The notes under the pieces were generated by a model. That model was not told the DNA's origin. It saw only the letters and a program-made list of their open reading frames with translations, and made no database searches. Source: an uncultured Pelagibacteraceae bacterium (lineage in GTDB: Bacteria; Pseudomonadota; Alphaproteobacteria; Pelagibacterales; Pelagibacteraceae). From it: a stretch of DNA of 51,924 nucleotides. The DNA lies in NCBI GenBank assembly GCA_902582735.1, contig CACHTB010000004.1:1-51924 (forward strand), given 5' to 3'. Shown here one piece after another: positions 37,548 to 45,094 of this stretch (its first letter is position 1; each line of letters begins with the position of its first letter). A program made the position numbers and the translations under genes.

Positions 37548-38107
37548 AAAAAAAAGTAAATTTTAAGTTAATTTTTATAATAATATTAATGAGTATGTTT
37601 AATTTAAAAAGTGTGTTTGCAAAATATGATAAAGTATTTTTTGACTTTAAATTAAAGTCAATTTCAGGTGATGAAATAAATCTATCTGAGTATAAAGGCA
37701 AAACTGTTCTCTTAGTAAATGTGGCCAGTAGATGTGGTTTTACTAAACAATATGATGATTTACAAAAAATTTGGGATACTTATAAAAACAACGGTTTCGT
37801 AGTAATAGGAATGCCTTCAAATCAATTTGGTTCACAAGAACCAGGTAGTAATGAAGAAATTAAAGAATTTTGTGAAGTTAATTTTAATATAACTTTTCCT
37901 ATGACCACAAAAACTGACGTTAAAGGAGATAATGCGCATGAAATATATAAATGGGCATTTAAAAATCATGGGAAATCAACTATTCCTAAATGGAATTTTC
38001 ATAAAATATTAATAAATCCAAATGGTAAAATTGAAGATACATTTATGTCTTTTACAAGACCGACCTCAAAAAAAATAATTAATAGTATTGAGAATTTACT
38101 TAATTAA
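37544..38107 (+). CDS. Glutathione peroxidase family protein, exported
   Basis: A 187-residue thioredoxin-fold peroxidase. Residues 1-26 form a signal peptide (FIIILMSMFN ... VFA-KYDK), placing the enzyme in the periplasm. The peroxidatic Cys is C64 in NVASRCGFTKQY, the Gln of the active site is in GMPSNQFGSQEPGSNEEI, and the Trp/Asn are in KWNFHKIL. Members of this type often use thioredoxin rather than glutathione. It overlaps nhaA by 4 bp and converges with hom with an 8-bp overlap. Confidence 0.93.
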   Translation: MKKKVNFKLIFIIILMSMFNLKSVFAKYDKVFFDFKLKSISGDEINLSEYKGKTVLLVNVASRCGFTKQYDDLQKIWDTYKNNGFVVIGMPSNQFGSQEPGSNEEIKEFCEVNFNITFPMTTKTDVKGDNAHEIYKWAFKNHGKSTIPKWNFHKILINPNGKIEDTFMSFTRPTSKKIINSIENLLN

Positions 38108-39389
38108 AAAGCCTTATTAAATTAGGTTCCTTAATTATATTTGAGGCTTTTTTTAACATATTTATACATTTGCTTGAATTAATCTCTTTACATTTATGAG
38201 TGATAATTATGATTGAAGCAGTTTTTTTCTTATTATCTGGAATTTGTATTAGTCTTTGAACTGAAATGTTATTTTTAGCTAATATATTTGTAATGGATGA
38301 AAGTACACCTGGTTTATCTTTAACCTCAACCCTTAGATATAAAGAATTTTCATACGAATTATATTTATAACTATTTGATATATTTCTTTTATTATTTGAT
38401 ATACCAAATGGAAACTTAATATTACCTCTTAAAATTGATAATAAATCAGACATTAATGCTGATGTGGTTGGTCCAGGCCCTGCCCCTTCACCTTGCATCA
38501 CACTTTCACCAACAGGCTTGCCCTCTAGAATAATAGCATTCATTACATCACTTACATTTCCAATATAAGAATCTTTTGATACTAAACATGGATGAACACG
38601 TTCGAAAATTTTATTATTAATAACTTCTGTAATACCTAATAGTTTAATTCTTAAGTTTAATTTTTCAACAATATCAAAGTCTGTAGCTTCAATTTTTTCA
38701 ATTCCTTCCATCAAACATTGTGATTTTGAAATTTTACAGTTAAAAGCTAAAGCAGATAAGATTTTAACTTTTGCTAATGCATCGTAACCATTAAGATCAA
38801 GTTTTGGATTTCCAGGTTCAGCATAACCTAATTTTTGCGCATTTCTTAAAACATTTTTAAAACTATTTTTTGTTTTCTCCATTTGAGAAAGTATATAATT
38901 ACATGTACCATTTAATATTCCGTAAACCTTAGTAATTTTATTTGTCGCTAATCCTTCTTTAATAGTTCTGACAATCGGTATGCCACCAGCAACTGCAGCC
39001 TCAAATTCGAGATTGACTTTATTTTTTTCAGCTAATAAAGATAAATAATCACCATGTTTGGAAATTAATGCTTTATTAGGTGTTATAACATGTATTTTAT
39101 TTTTTAGAGCATTTTCTACAATTTTTTTTGACAAACCGTCAGCAAAACCTATTGCTTCTATTAAAACATCTGCTTTTTTATGTTTAATTATATCTAATGG
39201 ATTTTTATAAAATATTTTTTTATTTATCTTAAAATTTCGTTTCTTATTTTTATTTTTAGCAGATATAGCAACTATTTGTATTTTTTTACCAGTTTTAATT
39301 TCTATATCTTTTTTCTTTATAATGAGTTCATTGTATAGATAATTACCAATTTGTCCTAAACCAACTATTGCAATCTTAACTTGCTTCAT
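38100..39389 (-). CDS. hom: Homoserine dehydrogenase
   Basis: A 429-residue NAD(P)-dependent enzyme reducing aspartate semialdehyde to homoserine, the branch to threonine and methionine. N-terminal Rossmann GLGQIGNYLY, catalytic region EAAVAGGIPIVRTIKEGLAT and GILNGTCNYILSQM, and AEPGNPKLDLNGYDALAKVK. The C-terminal about 75 residues form an ACT domain (VKDKPGVLSSITNILAKNNI), implying feedback regulation, probably by threonine. Homoserine feeds the MetY enzymes encoded 2-7 kb away. Confidence 0.96.
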   Translation of the reverse strand: MKQVKIAIVGLGQIGNYLYNELIIKKKDIEIKTGKKIQIVAISAKNKNKKRNFKINKKIFYKNPLDIIKHKKADVLIEAIGFADGLSKKIVENALKNKIHVITPNKALISKHGDYLSLLAEKNKVNLEFEAAVAGGIPIVRTIKEGLATNKITKVYGILNGTCNYILSQMEKTKNSFKNVLRNAQKLGYAEPGNPKLDLNGYDALAKVKILSALAFNCKISKSQCLMEGIEKIEATDFDIVEKLNLRIKLLGITEVINNKIFERVHPCLVSKDSYIGNVSDVMNAIILEGKPVGESVMQGEGAGPGPTTSALMSDLLSILRGNIKFPFGISNNKRNISNSYKYNSYENSLYLRVEVKDKPGVLSSITNILAKNNISVQRLIQIPDNKKKTASIIIITHKCKEINSSKCINMLKKASNIIKEPNLIRLFN

Positions 39390-39393
39390 AACT

Positions 39394-39606
39394 TTATTCC
39401 ATTAATTTTGGATATTTACTTTTCTTACCATAGATAATTATATTATTTTTAAATTCATCAAATGTTAAATCTTCATCAAAGCTTAATGAAGATAGCCCTG
39501 TGTCAGTTGATATCTCTTTTTTATTCTCCCAAAAACCTGTTTTTGTATCAATAGAGCAGTTAGTAACAAAAATTAAAATAATCATTAATTGTAATATTTT
39601 AAACAT
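39394..39606 (-). CDS. Short lipoprotein, possibly BamB N-terminus-like
   Basis: A 70-residue predicted lipoprotein with signal peptide and lipobox (IFVTNC), followed by SIDTKTGFWENKKEI. The CSxDxKTGxW start reminds me of the N-terminus of SAR11 BamB-type (PQQ-repeat) lipoproteins, from memory only; the beta-propeller that would follow is absent. The remainder has an acidic LSFDEDLTFDEFKN and a basic end. It overlaps argC by 8 bp and precedes hom by 4 bp, so it is probably a real cotranscribed gene. Confidence 0.6.
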   Translation of the reverse strand: MFKILQLMIILIFVTNCSIDTKTGFWENKKEISTDTGLSSLSFDEDLTFDEFKNNIIIYGKKSKYPKLME

Positions 39607-40624
39607 TTAAAGCCTCATCTTCTTTAAATCCATAATATATATTCATACTTTGCACAGCCTGACCCCCGCCCCCTTTTATAAGATTATCTATTGCAGATAA
39701 AATTATTAATTTATTTTTATTCTTACTATTGCAAATAGATATCAAGCAATTATTTGTATTTATAACCTCACTTGTGCTCAACAAAGAATTAATTTTTTTA
39801 ATTTTAACAAATTTACTTTTTTTGTAAAATTTACTTAAGTACCGATGTATTTTTTTTGCACTTATATTTTTTTTTAAATCTACATTTATAGTTGTAATAA
39901 TTCCTCTAAACATTGGTGTTAGATGAGGCGTAAAATCAAAAAAAATTTTTTTTTTTGTATATAAATCTAATTCCTGTTGAATTTCAGAGTTATGTCTATG
40001 ATTTGCAATTCCATAAGCACTTAGTGATTCATAAAGGTTTTTATTTTTGTATTTTTTATGAACGCTACGTCCGGCTCCAGAATAACCAGATTTTGAATCT
40101 ATTACTATATTTCTGTTCGAAATTAAATTTTTTTGAATTAAAGGTGCCAATGGCAATAAAATAGAAGTAGGATAGCATCCAGGTGACGCTATTATTTTTT
40201 TATTTTTGATCTGTTTCTTTTTTAATTCTGGCAATGAATAAATTGAATTTTTAATTAATTTTTGGGCACTATGTTTAATTTTATACCATTTTAAATAATC
40301 ATTTTTGTTTTTTAATCTAAAATCAGCTGACAAATCAATAAGTATGTTTTTATCTAATAAAATTTTAGACATTTTTTGAGCTTCACCATTTGGTAGTGCT
40401 GAGAAGACAACATCAATCTCTTTTAAAAATTTTCTTTGAAATTTTCTTATGATTGGTAATTTTTTTTTCGATAAGGATTTATCATAAAATGAAATATTTT
40501 TACCTACAGAACTATTCCCACATAGGTATTTGATTTTGATTTTTTTATGTCTTGTTAAAATTTTAACTAACTCAATTCCAATATATCCTGAAGATCCGCA
40601 TACCAAAACATTTAGCCTAGACAT
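39599..40624 (-). CDS. argC: N-acetyl-gamma-glutamyl-phosphate reductase
   Basis: A 341-residue NADPH-dependent enzyme, third step of arginine synthesis. N-terminal CGSSGYIGIELVKIL nucleotide-binding loop, catalytic Cys150 in IASPGCYPTSILLPL, then DSKSGYSGAGR and NHRHNSEIQQEL, and the C-terminal DNLIKGGGGQAVQSMN, all family hallmarks. It is downstream of rpsI (33 bp) on the minus strand; rplM-rpsI-argC is a known alphaproteobacterial association. Confidence 0.96.
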   Translation of the reverse strand: MSRLNVLVCGSSGYIGIELVKILTRHKKIKIKYLCGNSSVGKNISFYDKSLSKKKLPIIRKFQRKFLKEIDVVFSALPNGEAQKMSKILLDKNILIDLSADFRLKNKNDYLKWYKIKHSAQKLIKNSIYSLPELKKKQIKNKKIIASPGCYPTSILLPLAPLIQKNLISNRNIVIDSKSGYSGAGRSVHKKYKNKNLYESLSAYGIANHRHNSEIQQELDLYTKKKIFFDFTPHLTPMFRGIITTINVDLKKNISAKKIHRYLSKFYKKSKFVKIKKINSLLSTSEVINTNNCLISICNSKNKNKLIILSAIDNLIKGGGGQAVQSMNIYYGFKEDEALNV

Positions 40625-40657
40625 AAAACAATATAACAGTTGTAATGTAAAAAGATA

Positions 40658-41089
40658 TTATCTTTTAGAAAATTGAAAACTTCTTCTAGCTTTTGCTCTA
40701 CCAGGTTTTTTTCTCTCCACAGATCTAGAGTCTCTAGTCGTAAGTTTTTCTTTTCTTAAGGTAGGCTTAAGATTTTCATCAAATTGAAGGAGTGCTCTTG
40801 ATATGCCATGAACCAATGCTCCTGCTTGACCAGTATGACCACCACCAACAACTTTTGATTTAACATCGTATTCTGTAGATTGATTGATTATATCGAACGG
40901 TCTCATGATTTGCATCTTATGAGATGAACTTGTGAAATAATCATCTAACTTTTTCCCATTTACATAAATATTGCCAGTGCCTTTTTTTAACCAAACCTTC
41001 GCGATAGATGTTTTTCTCCTTCCTGTCGCATATTTACTATCTTTGAAGTCTAATTTAATTTTTGGTGATTGATTAATATTTTTTTCCAT
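40658..41089 (-). CDS. rpsI: 30S ribosomal protein S9
   Basis: S9 of the small subunit head. A longer frame from 41107 overlaps rplM; the ATG at 41089 (MEKNINQSPKIKLDFK, 143 aa) starts 1 bp after the rplM stop and is preferred. Core ATGRRKTSIAKVWLKKGTGN, then VGGGHTGQAGALVHGISRAL and the basic tail ERKKPGRAKARRSFQFSKR, which reaches the P-site tRNA, are all canonical. Confidence 0.97.
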   Translation of the reverse strand: MEKNINQSPKIKLDFKDSKYATGRRKTSIAKVWLKKGTGNIYVNGKKLDDYFTSSSHKMQIMRPFDIINQSTEYDVKSKVVGGGHTGQAGALVHGISRALLQFDENLKPTLRKEKLTTRDSRSVERKKPGRAKARRSFQFSKR

Positions 41090-41090
41090 T

Positions 41091-41549
41091 TTAATTTCTA
41101 ACCACATTTTTATTATTTAATTTTGATAACTCAATCTTTTCAGGATTTTGAGCTTCATGTGGATGATTTGATCCCTTATAAATTTTTAGTTTACCTAATT
41201 GTTTTTTTGCAAGCGCCCCACTTGGTAACATTCTTTTCACAGCTAATTTTAAAACTTCACCAGGTTTTGTATCATGTAATTTTTCAGGGGTAGTTTCCTT
41301 GATGCCGCCAGGATGCCCAGTATGTCTAAAGTATTTTTTATTTTGAAATTTATTACCAGTAAATTTTATTAAATCTACATTTTTTACTACTACAAAGTCA
41401 CCATGGTCCATATGTGGTGTGAAAGTAGTTTTGTTTTTGCCTCTAATTATCTTTGACACTACGGTAGCAATTCTTCCAACAACCGCATCTGTCGCATCTA
41501 TCTCAAACCATTTTGATTGAATATCAGCTTTTTTAACAAATTTTGTCAT
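41091..41549 (-). CDS. rplM: 50S ribosomal protein L13
   Basis: A 152-residue L13. Recognised by WFEIDATDAVVGRIATVVSK, IIRGKNKTTFTPHMDHGDFV and LAVKRMLPSGALAKKQLGKL. Leads the rplM-rpsI unit. Divergent from the first metY gene across 131 bp that must hold both promoters. Confidence 0.97.
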   Translation of the reverse strand: MTKFVKKADIQSKWFEIDATDAVVGRIATVVSKIIRGKNKTTFTPHMDHGDFVVVKNVDLIKFTGNKFQNKKYFRHTGHPGGIKETTPEKLHDTKPGEVLKLAVKRMLPSGALAKKQLGKLKIYKGSNHPHEAQNPEKIELSKLNNKNVVRN

Positions 41550-41594
41550 GATGTGCGGGATTAATACTTACAAAAACGTTTATTGTCAATTTAT

Positions 41595-41680
41595 TAGAAG
41601 ACCAAAAAAGTCTATTATAATTGATATTTTATGCTAGTTTCCGACATTCAATGTCTAATTTAAAAATTATAGGAGAATAA
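41595..41680 (+). promoter_or_regulatory. Leader of the first metY gene: hairpins and a possible SD-masking pairing
   Basis: Within the 131-bp spacer: an imperfect 8-bp hairpin at 41595-41617 (AGAC/GTCT core, A-rich loop); a TATAAT at 41616-41621; then a short leader with GACAT-TCA-ATGTC (41643-41655). TTTCC at 41638-41642 can pair with GGAGA at 41672-41676, which includes the Shine-Dalgarno AGGAG (41671-41675). SAR11 metY genes are known to carry SAM-V riboswitches, small pseudoknots that hide the SD. I cannot confirm the consensus from memory, so this is a candidate only. Confidence 0.35.
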
Positions 41681-43012
41681 ATGAGTGATAAAAAAAAAGG
41701 TGCTGAACCTAAAACATATAAATTTGATACTTTAAGCTTACACGCAGGATATCAACCACACAAAAATGCTGGTTCAAGACAAGTGCCAATTTATCAAACT
41801 ACCTCATATTTATTCGATGATGTAGATCATGCTGCTGCTCTTTTTAATTTAGAAAGAGGCGGACACATATATAGTAGAATTTCAAATCCAACAGTTGCAG
41901 TTCTTGAGGAAAGAGTTGCTGCACTAGAAGGTGGTACTGCTGCATTAGCAACCTCATCAGGCATGAGTGCAATATTTTTAACAATAATGACTTTATGCCA
42001 AGCTGGAGACCATTTAGTAGTATCATCACAATTATATGGAGGCACTGTAAATTTATTTAGACTTACTCTTCCTAAATTTGGAATCAAATGTACGTTTGTA
42101 AAACCAAGAGATACAGAAGGATTTAAAAAAGCTATTCAAGAGAATACCAAGGGTATATTTGGCGAATTAGTTGGTAATCCTGGAAACGAACTAATGAATA
42201 TGCCTGAGATTGCTAAAATTGCTCATCAGGCTGGAATACCTTTAATGGTTGATGCTACCTATCAAACACCTTACCTATGTAAGCCAATAGAACATGGAGC
42301 TGATATAGTTGTTCATTCATTAACTAAATGGATGGCTGGGCATGGATCATCAATGGCAGGTATCTTAGTCGAAGGTGGTAAATTTGATTGGATGCAAAAC
42401 GATAAATTTCCAACGATGACAACTCCATACGAGGGATATCACGGACTTTCATTTGCGGAAGAATTTGGACCTACAGCATTCACGATGAAAGCTAGAGCTG
42501 AAGGTATGAGAGATTTTGGACCTTGTCTAAGTCCACAAAATGCTTGGAATGTTTTACAAGGAATTGAAACTTTATCTGTAAGAATGCAAAAACATTGTTC
42601 TAATGCAGAAAAAATGGTTGAATATTTATCTAGTCACGAAAGCGTGGCATGGGTTTCTCATCCGAGTGTTCCTGATCATCCTGATCATGAATTAGCAAAA
42701 AAATTATTACCTAATGGAAGAGGATCAATGATAGCATTTGGTATTAAAGGTGGAAAAGAAGCTGGTGAAGCATTTATTAATAACGTAAAACTCGCTTCAC
42801 ATTTAGCAAACGTAGGGGATACAAGAACATTAGTAATTCATCCTGCATCTGCAACACATTCACAAATGGATGAGGCTACCTTAAAATTTGCTGGACTTTC
42901 ACATGACATGATTAGACTCTCTGTTGGTATTGAAGATATAGATGATATAAAAAACGATTTTGAAGCAGGATTTAGAGCAGCAAGAAAACCAAGACTTGTT
43001 TCAAATCAATGA
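41681..43012 (+). CDS. MetY-family PLP enzyme (O-acetylhomoserine sulfhydrylase-like), paralog 1
   Basis: A 443-residue Cys/Met-metabolism PLP enzyme. LSLHAGYQ start, SRISNPTVAVLEERVAALEG, the PLP-binding Lys in VVHSLTKWMAGHG, and the C-terminal HPASATHSQMDEATL with LSVGIED. Family members make homocysteine or methionine from O-acetylhomoserine plus sulfide or methanethiol. It deviates from canonical MetY: YSRISNPT for YTRIMNPT, VGNPGNE for xGNPxxx, and VDATYQTPYLCKP where most have VDNTxxTPYLC. So its substrate may differ from that of paralog 2 (45095-46420). A good AGGAG is 5 bp before ATG. It overlaps the hydrolase gene by 4 bp. Confidence 0.88.
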   Translation: MSDKKKGAEPKTYKFDTLSLHAGYQPHKNAGSRQVPIYQTTSYLFDDVDHAAALFNLERGGHIYSRISNPTVAVLEERVAALEGGTAALATSSGMSAIFLTIMTLCQAGDHLVVSSQLYGGTVNLFRLTLPKFGIKCTFVKPRDTEGFKKAIQENTKGIFGELVGNPGNELMNMPEIAKIAHQAGIPLMVDATYQTPYLCKPIEHGADIVVHSLTKWMAGHGSSMAGILVEGGKFDWMQNDKFPTMTTPYEGYHGLSFAEEFGPTAFTMKARAEGMRDFGPCLSPQNAWNVLQGIETLSVRMQKHCSNAEKMVEYLSSHESVAWVSHPSVPDHPDHELAKKLLPNGRGSMIAFGIKGGKEAGEAFINNVKLASHLANVGDTRTLVIHPASATHSQMDEATLKFAGLSHDMIRLSVGIEDIDDIKNDFEAGFRAARKPRLVSNQ

Positions 43013-43830
43013 AATTTGAAGTAAACGGCTCAGAAGTTTTTGCATCTACAGGAGGACGCCCTTTTGATAAAAATAAACCTTTAATTATTTTTATTCATGG
43101 TAGTGGATTAACACACATGACTTGGGTTTTACAGACAAGATACTTTGCATTTCACGGATATAGTGTTTTAGCTTTAGACATGCCTGGTCATGGCTTATCT
43201 GGTGGAGAAAGCTTAAAATCAATTGAAGAAATGGCTGATTGGGTAAGTAATGTAGTAGATGCAGTTGGTTACAAAGAAGCATCATTGGTAGGACATTCGC
43301 AAGGATGTTTAGTTACAATGGAGTGTGCTTCAAGATATCCTGAAAAGATTAAAACATTAAGTTTAATGGGTGGTGCAGGAGCTATACCAATGAATCCAGA
43401 GTTATTATCGCTTGCAGAAAATAATAATCCAAAAGCAGTTGACTTAATGATGGATTGGGCCCATGGCCCAGCGGGACACTTTGGTGGTCATCCTGTTCCT
43501 GGACTGTATCATATTAATACAGGTGGCATGCTAGCAAAATCTAGAACAATTAAAAACACTCTTGGAGTTGATTTTAGAGCATGTGATAATTATAAGAATG
43601 GTTTTGAAGCTGCAAAAAAAATTAAGATACCAACACTTTCTATTCTTGCAACTGGAGATAAAATGTGTCCTGTTAAAGAAGGAAAAAAGTTAGCTGATTT
43701 AATTGATAATAGTCGAGTAGAAATTATTGATAATTGTGGTCACATGATGCTTCTAGAGGAGGCAGATAGAGTATTGAAGGTACTAAAACAATTTATTTTA
43801 AAATATTATCCTGCAAAAAAATTGAATTAA
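43009..43830 (+). CDS. Alpha/beta-fold hydrolase
   Basis: A 273-residue serine hydrolase-fold protein. Oxyanion region IFIHGSGLTHMTW, LALDMPGHGLSGG, nucleophile elbow VGHSQGCLVTMECA, acid in LATGDKMCPVKEG and His in DNCGHMMLLEEA give a complete triad. It is sandwiched between metY paralog 1 (4-bp overlap) and the orphan gene (1-bp overlap), so it is probably part of the same unit. The homoserine acetyltransferase MetX also has this fold but is longer with a different elbow, so MetX is not claimed. Substrate unknown. Confidence 0.82.
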   Translation: MKFEVNGSEVFASTGGRPFDKNKPLIIFIHGSGLTHMTWVLQTRYFAFHGYSVLALDMPGHGLSGGESLKSIEEMADWVSNVVDAVGYKEASLVGHSQGCLVTMECASRYPEKIKTLSLMGGAGAIPMNPELLSLAENNNPKAVDLMMDWAHGPAGHFGGHPVPGLYHINTGGMLAKSRTIKNTLGVDFRACDNYKNGFEAAKKIKIPTLSILATGDKMCPVKEGKKLADLIDNSRVEIIDNCGHMMLLEEADRVLKVLKQFILKYYPAKKLN

Positions 43831-44939
43831 TGAAAAAAAATTTTAGGTTTTTTGATAATAGGCAAAAATATTTGCTATTTGTAACGACCACTAATGAAAA
43901 AAATAAAATTTCAGACGCACTTAAACCAATAGTTCAAAATCTAAAACCAAAATTTCCTGCTCTAAAAATATTTGATGCAGGCATGGGAGATGGATCGTTG
44001 TTAATGAATGTTATGAGACAATGTCATCAAAAAATGCCTAACGTACCTCTTTTAGTAAATACGAAAGAAATTAGTATGGAAGATGTGAGATTAGGCCTTG
44101 AGAAACTTCCTGATAGATTTGTTGAACATAAGAATACAGTGTTTGTAATTTCAAATTTAAATTATGTTGAGTCAACATCACTTAAATCAAATGATTTAAA
44201 AAAACAAAAAAAAATGAATTGGAAAATCGTTAAACTTAAAGGTAATTCATCTTTAGACTTTAATATACAATTAAGAAAACTAAATCAGGAATTTTTGAGT
44301 AAAAAATGGCAAATAGAAAGGAATACTAAAACAGGAAATCCAACATATAAAGAACCATCAGTGATTGTAATATATAGAAAAGATCAAGAATTTTCACTAA
44401 AAAATGTTATTCCAAAAAAAAATGATGGAAAATCGCATTATGATTTTATTATTGCTTCACAACCCTATAGATCCAGAATTTCAGCTGAAAAGAAAGTAAA
44501 ATATGTAATCGATCCAATGATAAAATCGTTAGATAAAAAAGGTAAACTTGTAGTAGTTCATGCATGTGGAGAAGATCCTGGAAATCAGATTATTAAAAAA
44601 ATATGGCCTAAAGAAAAACCTTTTCCATCACTTCATAAATCTATTGTTAAGTATATTAAAAATAATACTAATAAAGACATTTTAAAATCTCTGAAATTTC
44701 ACAAAAAACAAAAAATTAAGTATATTTTAAGAGCTTTACCAAATGAAATTTCTGGAGGAATCGCAACTTCACTTATATTCTCTGCTTGGAATGCATCTGT
44801 TTATGTAAATCAAATATCTGACGAGCAAATAATGAAGGCTGAGAGACAAAAAAATTATCAAAAAATTGTTCAGCAAATTGTAAACAAACATAAAGGTATA
44901 TATTTTAATAACGAGTTATTTGTTATAGAAAAAAAATAA
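43830..44939 (+). CDS. Unassigned protein with methyltransferase-like motif
   Basis: A 369-residue protein I cannot place in a family. Residues 46-58 (KIFDAGMGDGSLL) look like motif I of class I SAM-dependent methyltransferases, and KIVKLKGNSSLDFNIQL and a central HYDFIIASQPYRSRIS follow. A second conserved-looking region is KGKLVVVHACGEDPGNQII, which could be motif IV-VI-like. No membrane segment or signal is seen. It overlaps the hydrolase by 1 bp and precedes the second metY by 155 bp, so a role in sulfur or methyl metabolism is suggested by context only. Confidence 0.55.
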   Translation: MKKNFRFFDNRQKYLLFVTTTNEKNKISDALKPIVQNLKPKFPALKIFDAGMGDGSLLMNVMRQCHQKMPNVPLLVNTKEISMEDVRLGLEKLPDRFVEHKNTVFVISNLNYVESTSLKSNDLKKQKKMNWKIVKLKGNSSLDFNIQLRKLNQEFLSKKWQIERNTKTGNPTYKEPSVIVIYRKDQEFSLKNVIPKKNDGKSHYDFIIASQPYRSRISAEKKVKYVIDPMIKSLDKKGKLVVVHACGEDPGNQIIKKIWPKEKPFPSLHKSIVKYIKNNTNKDILKSLKFHKKQKIKYILRALPNEISGGIATSLIFSAWNASVYVNQISDEQIMKAERQKNYQKIVQQIVNKHKGIYFNNELFVIEKK

Positions 44940-45010
44940 ATTAGAATTTTTCTATCTTTGATTGAATCTTCAAAAAAACGTTTCAAATTTTTTCTTTAAT
45001 TTTGTTAATT

Positions 45011-45094
45011 TTAAGGTTTCCCAAATACAACGACAAAAATTACCTTGATTATAAATTCGCATTAAAGTTTAATAGTTATATTAAGGGGGAAATT
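45011..45094 (+). promoter_or_regulatory. Candidate SD-sequestering pseudoknot upstream of the second metY
   Basis: TTAAGGT (45011-45017) can pair with ACCTTGA (45042-45048). The enclosed loop begins with TTCCC (45018-45022), complementary to GGGAA at 45087-45091 inside the very strong Shine-Dalgarno AAGGGGGA (45083-45090), 4 bp before the ATG. This is an H-type pseudoknot topology that would hide the ribosome binding site, as in SAM-II/SAM-V riboswitches, the latter known from SAR11 metY genes. The conserved ligand-binding bases were not verified. Confidence 0.4.

Noticed and set aside
43009..43830. Homoserine O-acetyltransferase MetX
   Set aside because: The fold and context are tempting, but the protein is about 100 residues shorter and the elbow GHSQGC differs from MetX.
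45002..45094. 31-residue N-terminal extension of metY paralog 2
   Set aside because: Not homologous to MetY, and a strong Shine-Dalgarno precedes the ATG at 45095.
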